DNA of 64,000 nucleotides from Adiantum capillus-veneris. Taxonomy: Eukaryota > Streptophyta > Polypodiopsida > Polypodiales > Pteridaceae. A model generated the notes under the pieces. It was given only the letters and a program-made list of their open reading frames with translations. It ran no database searches and was not told the origin of the DNA. The DNA is taken from NCBI GenBank assembly GCA_014529385.2, contig CM043959.1, positions 88,271,529 to 88,335,528 of the forward strand. The letters run 5' to 3'. A program made the translations under genes and the position numbers. Each line of letters begins with the position of its first letter. Position 1 is the first letter of the stretch. Positions 10,361-22,410 of this stretch are shown in pieces.

Positions 10361-13300
10361 TTCTCCCACTTGATGGCCAATGTGGGAGACTATAAGACTC
10401 TTCACCCAATGCCCATCAACTCACGACAGTGCTGAAACCGATGGCTGGAGAGACTCTTAGTGAGTGCATCCGCTGTGTTTTCTGACGTAGAAATCTTCAC
10501 TTAATCAAGGCTCTTGTTTGCCAGGCATTCACGACTGAAGTGATAACGCACATCAATGTGTTTCGTTCTAGAATGAAACACTGGATTGTTAGCCAAGGTA
10601 ATAGCACCTGAGAAAGGTACAACAACCATACTCTTTTTGAGAAAGGTACAACAACCTCTTCTTACGATCACGAGTAATGCGCATACCCAAAATGTGATTG
10701 GCTTCACCCAAATCTTTCATGTCAAATTGACTTTCCAGCTTGGTTTTCAAGTCAGCAATGTCCTTCTTAGAATGACCAGCAATAAGCATGTCATCTACAT
10801 AAAGGATAAGCATAATAAGCTGTCCATTTGGTTGTCTTTTCACATAAAGACATGGATCCTCACTACTGTGCTTATAGCCTAGGGAACGCATAAATGCATC
10901 AAACTTTTGATACCATTGTCTGGACGATTGCTTCAAGCCATAGAGACTTTTCAGAAGCTTACAGACCAAATGTTCCTTGCCCTTTAGCACAAACCCTTCA
11001 GGTTGTTGCATATAAATCTCTTCCTTGAGATCACCGTGTAAGATAGTTGTAATGACATCCATTTGATCAAGCTCCATATCTTCAGTGGCAACCAAAGCAA
11101 GCAACATTCTTAGTGTCGTCGTCTTGACCACTGGAGAAAATATTTCCTGGAAATCTACACCATATTCTTGCTTGAAACCTTTGGCCACTAAACGAGCTTT
11201 GTAATTCTCAACATTGGATGCAATCTTCTTCTTGTAAACCCATTTACAAGGCAAAGCTTTCCTACCTTTTGGCAATGGAACAAGTTCCCATGTTTTGTTC
11301 TTTGCAATACCGGATAGCTCCCTCTTCATAGCATGTTCCCACTGAACCTTATCATTGGCTAGCATAGCCTCTTTGTAACAAGAAGGCTCACCACTATCTG
11401 TCAGCAACACAAAGTCCACGCCTGGAACAAACCGTTCTGGTCGATGTGAGACTCTTTGAGATCTCCTCGGCTGATCAGAGCTTGTACTAGCCTGTGTAGT
11501 AATTGGCTCTCGAGCTATCTGTACAGGAGGCGATACATCAAAAAACGTCACTTTCCGGAATTCATCCTCTTTCGTTGGCTGCCTATGCATCTTGGTCTCA
11601 TTGAAGACAACATCACTGCTACGGATTACTGGTCGACTTTGCGGCTCCCGTAAACGATAGCCAAATTGACCATCTACACCATAGCCAATAAAGATGCATT
11701 TCCTGGACTTCGGGTCAAGCTTAGCACGCAACTCCTTGGGTACATGTGCATAAGCTTCGCAGCCAAATGTATGGAGTTTTTCATAAGACAACTTATGTCA
11801 TGACCATAACTCCAAAGGTACCCGAAACTGTAATGAAGCATGTGGTTATCTATTGATCAAATACACAGCAGTGTATAATGCTTCAGCCCAAAACGCTTGC
11901 GGTAAATTAGCATGTGATAGCATAGACATAATCTTCTCTTGGATGGTCCTATTCATTCGTTCGGCAACACCATTTTGTGCAGGGGTATAAGGAGCTGTAA
12001 ACTCGCGCTTAATTCCCCTACTTGAACAGAAGTCTGCAAACTCTTTGAAGACATATTCTCCACCATTGTCTGAGCGTAAAGCTTTCAACTTATGTTCAGA
12101 CTGAGTTTCCACACTAGATAAGAACTTTTTGAAACAAGAAAAAGTCTCATCTTTAGACTTCATGGCATAAACCCAAACATGTCGTGTTGCATTGTCGATG
12201 AATGTAACATAATAAGAAACACCGCCATGGGATTTAGAAGGCATAGGCCCACATAAATCACTATGCAAAAGCTCTAAGGGCTTTCTTTCTTTGTCAAAAG
12301 ACTGTGTACGATGTGCTCGTATTTGCTTACCATATTGATAGTATTCACAAAAGGGAAAATCAAAAAATGATAAAGACAGTAAGTAGCCCAAACGAGAAAG
12401 AGTTTCCATTTCCTTCTTTGACATATGACCTAACCGGCTATACCACAAAGCAACAGTTGGCAGCTCGGTTACAGAAAGAACATTGTCCTTGTCAGATACA
12501 TAAAGAGGATAAAGTGTACCAACTTTAGAACCATGGGCTAAAATAAGATGACCTTTCGCAATACGCCAAGACTGTTGATGAAAAGTGACTTTGTAACCCA
12601 AGTCATCAAGATGTCCAACCGAAATCAAATTTCGTGTCAAAGCTGGAACATGACGCACATTATGTATGGTAAACCTCACCCCATTTGCCATAACCATAGC
12701 AATATCACCTATGTCCACAATGTCACAAGAGTAGCTGTCACCTAGAGTAACAATGCCAATGGTTTCCTCATACGTAGTAAACCAATGCCTATGAGGTGTG
12801 ACATGCAACGAAGCACTCGAATCAAGAATCTATGTATGGGACACTTCACCACTAACAAGTAGCTCTGCTGGCATAGAACTCTGCAAAGATAGAGATTCTT
12901 GTGCATCATAAAATACATCATTATTTTCAGTCAACATATTGATGTCTTGTGCATCACAATCATCTTGCACTATGTTTAGTTCTTCAATCTTAACCGAACT
13001 CTTTGGTTTCTCCTCTTTATCATCATTGTCTTTGCTTTTGCCTTTACCTTTGTCACGCTTCCAAGCATAACAATCCTTCTTTATGTTACCAAACTTATCA
13101 CAATAATGGCATTGAACATTGCGACAACCAGGAGACTTTGATCTACCCTTTGAAGCATCTCTATTGCCCTCTTTCTTGGATTCACGATTCCAAGAATGAC
13201 CTTTATGTTGTTTTCCATCCTTTTGCACATAATGAGCTTCGCCATGATGCGAGCTATCCATAGCCTTGCGGCGCATTTCCTCTGACAAAAGAGAACTAGT

Positions 13301-15006
13301 GACATCAATGTACACTAGCGTACCATTAGGAGCAGAGTTACTGACAGCTGTGCAAAAGATATGCCATGAGGGTGGCAACGAACAAAGCAAGAAGATTGCT
13401 TTCATCTCATCATCAATATTGATCCGTTGTGCACGAATCTAGGCAAATAGAGAATCAAAGTCATTAATATGACTGGCAACACTGGCTGACTCCTTCATGC
13501 GAAGGTTAAACAGTTTTCGCATCATGAAAACCTTATCACTTGCCGTATCCTTTTCATAAGTGTTGCATAACTTTTGCTATAAAGTATAGGCAGATTCACA
13601 TTCTAGCACCGAAAAGTACACTGACTCAGCAAGGTGCAATCTAATAGTAGATTTGCATAGCTCATCAAGCTCCTCCCACTGAAACTGAGTCAAATTCATC
13701 TCTTCAGTCCGTGTTACATAAATAATAGGCAATTTCTGTTTCTTTTGGACAAGCACATCTTGCATCTGCTTCTTCCAAAGTTGAAAATTAGTGCCATCAA
13801 ACTTCTTTATGTCATAAATGTCACGGTCTTTGCTAGTAGACATGGTGACAAAACTACCAAAAGATTTCGAGAAAATTTCGACAGTCTCCTTTGTATTTGG
13901 GACTATGTCAACCAAAATACGAAACAAAATGACCAAGTATGTCACTCACAAAGCATAGAAGAGAGCAATGTCTCTCAAAAGCACACTGTATAGAGACCAA
14001 CTGAGACGCATAAACAGTCAAACTGACCATAGACCGCCAACTCGGCGTCAAAAGCACCTATACCACTCTATACATGTCCTATGGCGAGGCCTCGTAAGGG
14101 ATGCTCGAGCTACCTGTATCACCGAAGGTATCTCCACATTTGAGAATACCCCAGCTCAATGAAAACCTCACGCTATCGACCCTCAACGACGTAGGTTATG
14201 CAGCAAAACGTATAGCCAAGTCTCAGAAATGGCTATCTTCCGGACCAAGTCTCAGAAATGGCCGGGACTACCGTACTAGCCAAAAGATGGCTCCACAAAA
14301 GCGTACAATGGCAGTATCCACAAAGACGTACAAGTCTATCAAGACGCTCAAATAGGCGTCAAAAGCATGTGCCTGCAACTAAACATCCCTGTGGGGAGTC
14401 AATCCGCTCTCAAAAGAGCTCAAACACTGTCAAAAGTGTCAACATATGCATGTACGCATAAACAATTGCTCCCACTGGAACCATAATATCACAAGCATTG
14501 AAACCTGTAGCTTGTGAGTCGATGCCAATGTCGTAAGCCCGAAGCCGAAAGCGAGGTCAATAAGCACAAAGAAAGCTAACCAAGCCGCTCTATGTACCTG
14601 TACCTGTACCTATACATGTACCTGTAGTCGAAATAGACAATGCCGTCAAGCTCCCACTTTATGTGTGTGTATGAGGCCACTCCGAAAGAGGCTACACACT
14701 CCCAAATGAGCCGTGGGCTCTCGTAGATGGAAGAGAATGCAACAATGGTACCTGTAACTGATTATGGGAGCACTGCAGTACAAACTATCACAAGAGGGCT
14801 GAAAATTTCAGCTCTTGAATCGTAGCTCGAATGGGGTTTCTGATGGCTCGAATGGTTCCAAAAGGAGGGTAAAACCACAGGACGCCTATTGGAAACGCTC
14901 TCGGGAAGCTGAAACTTGCCAATGGCGAAATCGGAATCCTGTTTGCCCTCTTGAAAGTGCGCTCGCGTGAAAACGATTTCGGAAATGAAACCGCTCTGAT
15001 ACCAGA

Positions 15007-15266
15007 TGATGGGGAGGAGCTGGGAGTACAACGGAAGAAGAATACGCACGCACACACTCACCACACACCACCATAGCCACACACAAAGGTTGAAGGGGGA
15101 GAGCCAACGTACTATATGCCCCCTTTCTTTCTTCTCTTATCTTATGCACTAAGGTACAATACACATTGTACTTGGTGTTAGTGGCTCACACAAGTGTATA
15201 GCTGTACACTTAGGGTTAGTGGCAATTAGTGATGGGCGATCGACCACATGGCCATTAAACCTAACA
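15007..15266 (-). repeat. 5' LTR of copia C1
   Basis: 260 bp. The inner edge abuts TCTGATACCAGA-type sequence containing the primer-binding site; the outer edge abuts GCGCG. Confidence 0.9.
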
Positions 15267-15271
15267 GCGCG

Positions 15272-15474
15272 GCCCCCCCCCCCCCTCCGCCCCCCCTCCT
15301 TTACTAATTGACACCTCCTTTTGGGAGGTGGGATCAATGGCTCACGATCACCGGTTGATTGTGATCGTTGGATTGCCTATGAAATGTAAAAGTTCCAACT
15401 TTCTCAGGTCCGGGGCTTGAACCCGCTACCCTCTCCCCATCGGAATTGACTCTAACCACTAAGCTATCGCGCGT
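15272..15474 (-). mobile_element. tRNA-headed SINE
   Basis: Reverse-strand sequence starting GCGCGATAGCTTAG has an RNA polymerase III A box (TAGCTTAGTGGTTAGAG, 15450-15466) and B box (GGTTCAAGCCC, 15413-15423) at normal tRNA spacing. The sequence after the B box does not close an acceptor stem and instead runs into a ~130-bp unrelated body (GAGCCATTGATCCCACCTCCC) and a G-rich tail, which is the plan of a SINE, not of a tRNA gene. The copia C1 insertion lies at its tail end. A second copy of the body lies inverted at about 15686-15785. Confidence 0.65.
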
Positions 15475-15536
15475 TTGTTGAAAGGTGTGTATGAGGTAAG
15501 GTTATAGATCACGGCGTCGCGGACAAGTTTACACTT

Positions 15537-15645
15537 AGTTCACATTGAGTTCACACCAAATTTGGTGTGGTGTGCAGACCCTCCCCAGTTCACACCAAGA
15601 TCACACTTTGTTCACATTGAGTTCACACCAAATTTGGTGTGGTGC
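15537..15645. repeat. Two 72-bp-spaced units with perfect 18-bp palindromes
   Basis: CACACCAAATTTGGTGTG occurs at 15552-15569 and again at 15624-15641, each preceded by GTTCACATTGAGTT-like sequence. TTCACAC-type words recur up to 15680. It lies between the two inverted SINE bodies. Confidence 0.85.
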
Positions 15646-15685
15646 ACATACTGCCGAGTTCACTCTTGGTTCACACCTAATTCAA

Positions 15686-15785
15686 ACAGCGATCGGATGG
15701 CACCCGCCTCGCGACGCCTACTATGGGCCATTGATCCCACCTCCCTAGAGAAGTGTCAACTAGTGACGAGGGACCCCCCCTCTTT
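15686..15785 (+). mobile_element. Inverted SINE body fragment
   Basis: GGGCCATTGATCCCACCTCCC followed by GTGTCAACTAGTGACGAGGG matches the body and tail of the reverse SINE at 15272-15474, but in forward orientation and without the tRNA head. Confidence 0.5.
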
Positions 15786-15996
15786 CAGCTCCTGTTGCAA
15801 GATCTCTACCCCTCCGTTGCATGTTATTCAACGAGATATCACTCTCACATCCTCTGCGCCCCAAAACGGTAAAAGAATATACTCGACTGATGCTTTATTT
15901 TTAGATTTTTCTCAAGCTGGTACCCCCTACTTGGCCTACATTGACTTCTGGTCCTTCGAATCTGCCAACAAACAGCTCACAATAAGTAGAGCTTGA

Positions 15997-16042
<46 letters not shown>

Positions 16043-17040
16043 TTCCACATAAGCGTGGATAGCTAGAGAGAGATTGGCCTTCACTATCGATGCCCTCTAT
16101 TCTTCGAATCTTCCCCTTTTGAATAGCATGCCTTGAGTTCAAAACATGTTAAACAAATCTCGAAGGTTTCTTGGGATTGTTTCTTCTACGTTAAAACTAC
16201 TCTTCTCTTCTCTCTCTCTCTCTCTCTCTCACAGCTTGAAGTAGATTCTCCTTCTTTACTGCCTCCCTTCGACACGATCCACTACTCATTGGAAAAGTGA
16301 TCATTGTGTTACCGTGTGTGTTGTTTACTGATAACAGTGTCTCTCAACAAATATCTTTTTCCCATATCTTCTAATTACTGTTATTAATTCGATCACCTCC
16401 AAAGAGTCTTAAATAAATTCCAAAGTTGTTTTTAGGATGTTGACTTTTTTCCATAGCTTTTGGTTTATTCCTAATCATTTTGAATAAACTTGTGGTAATT
16501 GTCCAAAATTTGTGGAATCTATAAACCACCTTAGCGTCTCTACATTCACTTATTGTGGTACTTTTGTAGCTCGAATGCTTTGACGACACTTAAGATGCCT
16601 TTAAAAATAGTGTAATTTGACTTTAAAAAATAGTGTCACATATATGTCTATTTTTTATACGTTCAAAAGTACAAACATTGTAAACTTATTTTCTCCAAAG
16701 CACATGAATTCATGAAAATCAATTAGCTCTGCTCAACTTTCATGAATGTTTGTCCACAACCTAATTTCTTTTGCAAGCTCTCTTTAGGAAGTTAGCATGT
16801 CATGAATTTTTTGCAAGTGCACTTTGTGCTCGTCTCAAAAGAGAGCATCTTCTTCCTCCAACACCTTCAAGTCCCCCCTCCCCTGACAAGCTTACTATTT
16901 GCATGTAAGCGCAAAATTGTTTCCTAGATTGGAGTTTTGTAGGTACATCCAACATGGGTACGGTGAAAAATCATTAGCTTGTTTTTATTAGGGATGCAAA
17001 GTGAGGGTATCTCCCAAAATGCAATCACCTATATTTACCT
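15786..17040. other. Non-coding stretch with CT microsatellites
   Basis: About 1.25 kb with no recognisable gene. (CT)n runs lie at 16000-16039 and near 16203-16229. The rest is AT-rich and open frames are short. Confidence 0.6.
16000..16039. repeat. CT microsatellite
   Basis: About 20 uninterrupted CT dinucleotides; a shorter run follows at about 16203-16229. Confidence 0.95.
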
Positions 17041-17049
17041 ATTGAAGGC

Positions 17050-18010
17050 ATTACTAAGTGATTCCAAGAGGCTGCATTTCAGTAGTTGTTCAACAAGAAG
17101 CCAAAGCATCTTTAGCCTCCCATGAGTGCATTTCACAAGACCATATTTAGGCAGATGTTTTATCCATTTAAATCATCCTTAGCCTCCTATGAGTGCATTC
17201 TAGGAGACCATACCTAGGGAGATATCCTGCTCTTGTATCCATACCTATACTGCTCTTGTATCCATATAAATTAGTCTAGAGCTTCCTTGACTTGGTCATA
17301 TCCTCCTACGAGTGCATCCTAAGAGATACATCTACAAATGAGCTCTCACTTCCCATTTACTGAAACTAGCCTTGCTTCAACCACTTTGGACCATTTATGC
17401 TTCATTGCCATCCAAGAGACCACAATAATGCACACGTGAGATATATTTTGAGCTTTTAGTACACTACATTTGGCATACACATCAATGAGAAGGTCCACCA
17501 AACATGACACTATAGCTTTGTGGAATGGCTTGCAAATCCGAGACATCAACCCTTCACTAAATCTGATCAACTCAATGCATTGAGGGCATCAAGAAAGCAA
17601 GTGCTGGGCATATTCTCCTATGCATTTGGGGAGATACCCTCCTCTTGCATTAATTAAATCTAAGACATCAACTATTCACTAAATCTGGTCAACTCAATGC
17701 ATTGAGGACATCATGAAAGCAATTGGTAGGCATATTCTCCTACGAGTGCAATCAAAAGACCGCATTTGGGGAGAAACCCTCCTCTTGCATCCATTCAAAA
17801 CAACCCATAGAGCTTCCTTGTCCTTGTACGAGTGCATTTTTAGAACCACATTTGGAGAGAAGCCCTCTGAATTTGTTGAAAACAACATCTTTTTCGCGTT
17901 GTGGCTTCTCTTGCATCCATTGAAAATATCCCAAAGCTTTCTTGGGCAAAGAGCTTATTCTCCTACGAATGAATTCCAAGAAACTACACGTAGGGAGATG
18001 CCTAGAGATT
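17050..18010 (-). pseudogene. PPR (pentatricopeptide repeat) protein pseudogene, PLS type
   Basis: Remnant of a host gene for an organelle RNA-binding PPR protein. On the reverse strand, successive ~35-residue units appear in shifting frames. From 18000: VVSWNSFVGE, ALCPRKLWDIF; then SEGFSPNVVLK, NALVQGQGSSMGCFEWMQEEGFSPNAVF; from 17570: LVDLLIDVYAKC, IIVVSWMAMKHKW; then DALVGGYDQVKEALD, FIWIQEQ. YAKC, VVSWxAM and CFxxMQEEGxSPN are hallmarks of PLS-class repeats. The DNA shows the same periodicity as degenerate repeats of CCTACGAGTGCATT. Many frameshifts and stops; no start codon, targeting peptide or E/DYW tail can be placed. Flanks are non-coding repeats. Family assignment is fairly firm; the number of original repeats is not recoverable. 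Confidence 0.7.
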
Positions 18011-18119
18011 TCTTTACTAGCGGTTGCTTGTGTGACAAAAGTGATGATGTGGCACATAACCCAAAATGGGAGAGAGGTCGTAAAATTTTGTTGGCATGGC
18101 ATCTATATGGAGCCTCCAC

Positions 18120-20030
18120 AATTTGCACCACAATTCATGGGCCACGTGACAAGACTACACTTCCACAAATCTTTACTTCTTTCCTTGCTTTGATGTGTGC
18201 TACTTAGTATGAATGATGGTTCCTTTTGTTTCTTTGTAGAGAGAGGATGAGAGAGGTAGAGATGTGGAGAGAGAGAGAGCAGAGAATGACACCTGATCGG
18301 GTCCCAACCAACCCTCTCAAGGGCCTCCCACACCGTTGTCGATGTGGTATTTTCTTTTGACAAAAATGGAATGTACACATGCAATATCTCATTGCAAGCT
18401 CTACTAACTCAAATGGGGTTGTAGTAACTCTTCAAAATGAAGCACCTCCGGGGTTGATTTGATGCACCTTTGGATCCGTCTCAATGAGGGGTTGTTGATG
18501 GTCACCAAGGGGAAGTGCCGATGTGAGAGGAATAAAGGGTTGAAAACACAGATGATGATGAAGCCAATGATGGACAGCAATAGGAGCACTCGATGCGGTG
18601 TGGGAATAGCTAAGCAAAGACTCAATGGGTTGTTGCAACAGGTAGGTTAGTGTTAGCAAATCCACCGAATTCTTGGTGAGGAAAAGGGCTGAAAACTGAA
18701 AATGTTGGGCTAATTTGCTGATCTGGTGCTTGCTCGTAGTGAAAGGCCAAAAACGCCAAGTGCTACAGATGCAAAACACTAGGGCTGATCTCTAGCATTG
18801 GCTAATTATGACCCAAATGCTGGCCGATCTGCTCCTTTTATAGGGTAAAATATTGGTTATGAACCTTGTAAGACTAGGTAGGGCAAACTTGGAACACAAA
18901 CTTATAAAAATAAATCATTTGAAATGATTTTTTAATAAACTTGTCCAGGCAAAGTTTTTGGGTGAAATCTTTGCACATCTATCCACTCGAGAATCCGATC
19001 GACAGAGGGAATGGCTCATTGGATTCCACTAGAGAGATTTTTTTTCAAAGATCAGCGGATTAATGCAAAATCACAAAGCTCTGATACAAATGTCAGGTGC
19101 AACGGAAATGAAATGTTGACAAGATCTAGACTTAACACCTCCACAAATCTTTACTTCTTTCCTTGCTTTGATATGTACTTCTTAACACAAATTGTGGTTC
19201 TTTTATTTAGAGAGAGAATGAGAGAGGTAGATTTGTGTAGAGAGAAATGAACCGGACTGAAATGTTATGTTAAACGTATTTGACGGGTCAAAGTGACCTA
19301 TGTGACCAAACTGATGCCTCTATGACCAATGGGGGAGCAGCAAGCTTTGCACGAATAATCTAGTGCGGTACAGAGGCCTTGGTCCTAATCATTTGGAAAA
19401 TCATAGAGACCAGACATCTCCATCCATTAGTATTGCAAGCTTGGCTATGATGGTGTACTGATGCGCTCCACCTCTATTGTAAGGCTTGCTTGCTCTGCTG
19501 GCCATGAGCAAGTCGAATGGTGGGCTTTGCAAGGTCGATCGAGGGGGCTTTATCAAAGTCCCTCTGTGGTGGAGCATGAGCCTCCATTCGTGTCTTGTCT
19601 ATTGTGGAAGACAGCATTGGTGATGAAACAATTACTCGAAGGCAGAGAGCAACCCACAAATAGTGGAAGGGGGGGGGGGGGTTTGCTGGCGGTCAGAGGC
19701 GAGAGAGCGGGCTAGAGGGTAGTGGGGCAAGCGGTTGGAGCTAGGGCAGCGTGTTGGATGGGAAGACGCACAGCATGAAGGGGGGGGGGGGAGGCATTGC
19801 AAGGCAATGGGATTGGGGCACGTCGATGGAGCGGGAGCAGTAGCAGTGAGCACTTGAAAGAGAAAAATTATGTGCCTAGGTAGAGAAAATTTGGAAGACA
19901 AAGTCACAAAAATAAATCATGTGAAATTATTTGTTAATAAACATATCCAAGCAAAGTTTTTGGGTGAAATATCTACCCATTCAAGAATTAGATTGACGCG
20001 AGGAATGGCGCGTTGGATTCCTCTAACCTA
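18120..20030 (-). repeat. Duplicated LTR-like blocks, possibly a small non-autonomous LTR element
   Basis: Two blocks occur twice about 1 kb apart. Block A (CCACAAATCTTTACTTC, later AGAGAGAGGATGAGAGAGG) is at about 18155-18270 and 19133-19240. Block B (AAATAAATCAT, CAAAGTTTTTGGGTGAAAT, ATGGC-CTTGGATTCC-like) is at about 18895-19030 and 19900-20020. At 19078-19088 GCTCTGATACA, the complement of a Met-tRNA primer site, precedes TGTCAGGTGCAACGG at 19091, as at the inner edge of a reverse-strand 5' LTR. No coding capacity is seen between. Ends and target duplication were not found, so the class is uncertain. Confidence 0.4.
19470..19860 (-). pseudogene. LINE 5' end (family of LINE D)
   Basis: The reverse frame from about 19585 gives MEAHAPPQRDFDKAPS, then LAKPTIRL, matching the ORF1 start of LINE D (MEAHAPPQRDSPESPS, LAEPTIRL at 39039). 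Upstream (19600-19860) is a CCCC/GGGG-rich leader. Only the leader and about 30 codons are present. It is embedded in the duplicated blocks at 18.1-20.0 kb. Confidence 0.6.
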
Positions 20031-20199
20031 CAACTACATGCACATCATGCAAGATCCACCATAGTGTAACAACATCTATCAAAATGCTTGTACAAACCAT
20101 TTATGCAAGAGGTTTCCAAAACTTGAAAACCTTATCTAATGGACTTGTCCGGAACATGTAGGTCCTACTAACAGGCTCACAAAACTGCTGGTTACTAAC

Positions 20200-21822
20200 C
20201 CTCCTAGGATTCTAGACACTCCTATCTAGAGATAGGTACATAATTGGCTCTTGAAGTCGATGAAGCATGTCCACATGGCACTTAGAGCCATGTGCACGTG
20301 ACAAAAGATAAGATAGCCCTACAGTGATAGGCGTATATACAATGCATGGGAAAAAATATCTCCTAGTGAGGGAAAAAGTGTCTCGATAATCCTTATAGTG
20401 TTCACACACAGCACTACCACACATATGGTAACAAATTTTCCCTGGGAGTGATGATCCATGTCCACGTGGCACTTAGAGCCATGTGCATGTAACAAAAGAT
20501 AAGATAGCCCTAGAGTGATGGGCGTACATACAATGCATGGAAAAAAATACCTCCTAGTGAGGAAAAAAGTGTCCCGTGGTCCTAATTATGTTCATACACA
20601 TCACTAACACACATATTGTAACGAATCTCCCCTGGGGGGTGATGCGGTGAACGAGAGTTGTGACATAGTGTATCGGGAAGTGCCATGCCCTAAGGACATA
20701 ATCAATCCACAAAGGGAAGCAATTTCAAAGCTTCGCACTTCTCATGACTCATGAGGCAATGCCTTTGTGAACGGATCTGCAAGGTTGTCATCACATAAGC
20801 CAAGAGGATCTCTCTTGCTAAGAGTATTTCCCTGACATAGCGATAATGCACCTCAATGTGCTTTGTGCAAGCATGAAAAACTGGTTCCTTGCAACTGTCA
20901 ATATGCTATGACTATTAGTATAGATGATGTTCAGTGTCTTGTCCAACATCCAAATCAGCCATAAGGCGTTTGAGCCATATAGACTCAATTGTAGTTGTGA
21001 AGGCTCTCTTGTACTCAGCCTCACAACTTGAAGTGACCACAACATGTTGCTTCTTGCTCAAACACGATATACATGAACTATCGAGCATAAAACAAAAACC
21101 AATTTAGACACTCGTGTGTCATAACATGCAAATTTGACAACATTGATCTCCCCTTGGGATAAAACAACCCAAGATGTAAAGTGTGACTCAAGTAGCAAAA
21201 GATCCCTTTGACAGCTTGCCAATGGTTAGACCCTAGGCTATGCATAAATCTGCTAGCTTGTGAGAATGAAAATTGAATATCTGGCCTAATATTGCATACA
21301 TAAATAAGACTTCCAACAACAGGCGGATAAAGAGTGACATCCAGAAGATCTTTAATATCATAAAGACTCAACTTTAGACCCATTTCTATTGGAGTATAGG
21401 TTTGCAATGCTTAAGTGCAAACTTACATATTAATGTCTCTATGTATCTTGCTTGACACAAAGCAATACCTCCATTACACAGCTCAAAATGTATGCCCAAG
21501 TAATGATGCAAAAGCCCAAGGTCTTTCATCTTGAAAGTAGCATTCAATTCAACCTTGAATTTAGCAATGTGTGTCTCATTTTGATCGGTACTCAATATAT
21601 CCACATCCAAAACATGGATAAGATATACATATCCCTCATGTTTGACATACAAAGTTCTTTCAGTTGCACTGTAATGAAAGCCTTGTGTAACCAAATGAGT
21701 GTCAGCTTTCTCATACCAAGCACGAGGAGACTACTTCATCCCATATAAAGCTTTCTTGCATTTGCACGCTTTATTCTCTTGCCCTTTCTTGATAAAACTA
21801 TGAGGCTCCATTGCATCTGCTA
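20200..21822 (-). mobile_element. Ty1/copia fragment C2: LTR end, RNase H, part of RT
   Basis: Reverse-strand copia remnant. Parts from right to left: RT piece (about 21822-21090; HHYLGIHFELCNGGIALCQ, YPPVVGSLIYVCNIRPDI), RNase H (about 21080-20700), purine tract and LTR-derived end (about 20643-20200). It is the same family as C3: the RNase H frames of the two align closely. It is cut at 21822/21823 by the LTR of gypsy G2; its 5' portion is not visible in the window. Many breaks. Confidence 0.75.
20262..20643. repeat. 191-bp tandem duplication at the copia C2 LTR end
   Basis: CCACATGGCACTTAGAGCC at 20271 recurs as CCACGTGGCACTTAGAGCC at 20462. Both units run through AGATAAGATAGCCC and CTCCTAGTGAGG to a CCCTGG tract. 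The unit spans the LTR end and the adjacent polypurine tract. Confidence 0.8.
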
Positions 21823-22410
21823 TGTCACAAAATGATGACGTGGTTGTCCACCCAGAAGCTAATAGACTTTAAGGTGTTCCAACTTATAGGGTACCCGTCC
21901 CCTGACAGGGCCCCTGGGTTCACTAGAAACTACAAAGTAATTAAATTGTGTGGGAATGCTGGCGTGACTGGCTGTACGGACATCCGCAAAACACTCTAGC
22001 TTGTTAACATGGTAGGTTCTATGAAAACATGTGACTTGTGCTGGCAGCTTTGGAGCACTAGATTTTGGGCCAGATGCTTTTGGGACTTGAAGCTTTTGGA
22101 CTGATTGCTTTTGGGACTCTGCTTTTGGACATCCCTTGTACTGTTTATAAGAGCCCTTGGGGCCTCACTTTGCAGGGCATTTGGACGCAAAGTCTGAGAG
22201 CAAAGGACCCTCAGGAGTTGTCCCTTGTTGTGATCAATAAATAAAGAAATACCAAAAGGGCCGCCAATCTTTGGGGCCAATGCTTCTGGGCGTGGAACTC
22301 CGTCGTGCCATGTTGACTCTTGCTCTCTCTCTATTAAAGTTTAATGATTTTGAAGTTTCTGTTCGTGTGTTGCTATTGATATCTCGCTTGGAGTGTCCAA
22401 GCCTATTATA
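21823..22410 (+). repeat. 5' LTR of gypsy G2
   Basis: About 588 bp. Shares AATAAATAAAGAAATACC, GGGCCAATGCTTCTGGG and a short TCTCTCTC tract with the LTR piece at 50868-51150. Confidence 0.7.

Larger units (their letters stand above)
10099..15266 (-). mobile_element. Ty1/copia element C1
   Basis: Complete-length copia fossil on the reverse strand. LTRs 10099-10360 and 15007-15266 begin TGTTAGG and end CCATCA in the element's sense; the target duplication GCGCG lies on both sides (10094-10098, 15267-15271). Next to the right LTR is the complement of TGGTATCAGAGC (14993-15004), an initiator-Met tRNA primer site; next to the left LTR is the purine tract AAGTGGGAGAA. Parts in sense order: leader about 15006-13950, gag about 13945-12830 (zinc knuckle QCHYCDKFGNIKKDC), protease/integrase about 12808-11846, RT/RNase H about 11791-10400 (LYVDDMLIAGHS). 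It is broken at several points. The LTRs differ at about 10-11 of 260 positions plus short indels, so it is of intermediate age. Confidence 0.9.

Noticed and set aside
15396-15474. Functional tRNA gene on the reverse strand
   Set aside because: A and B boxes are present, but the 5' GCGCGAT does not pair with the sequence after the T arm, and the body and G-rich tail that follow fit a SINE.
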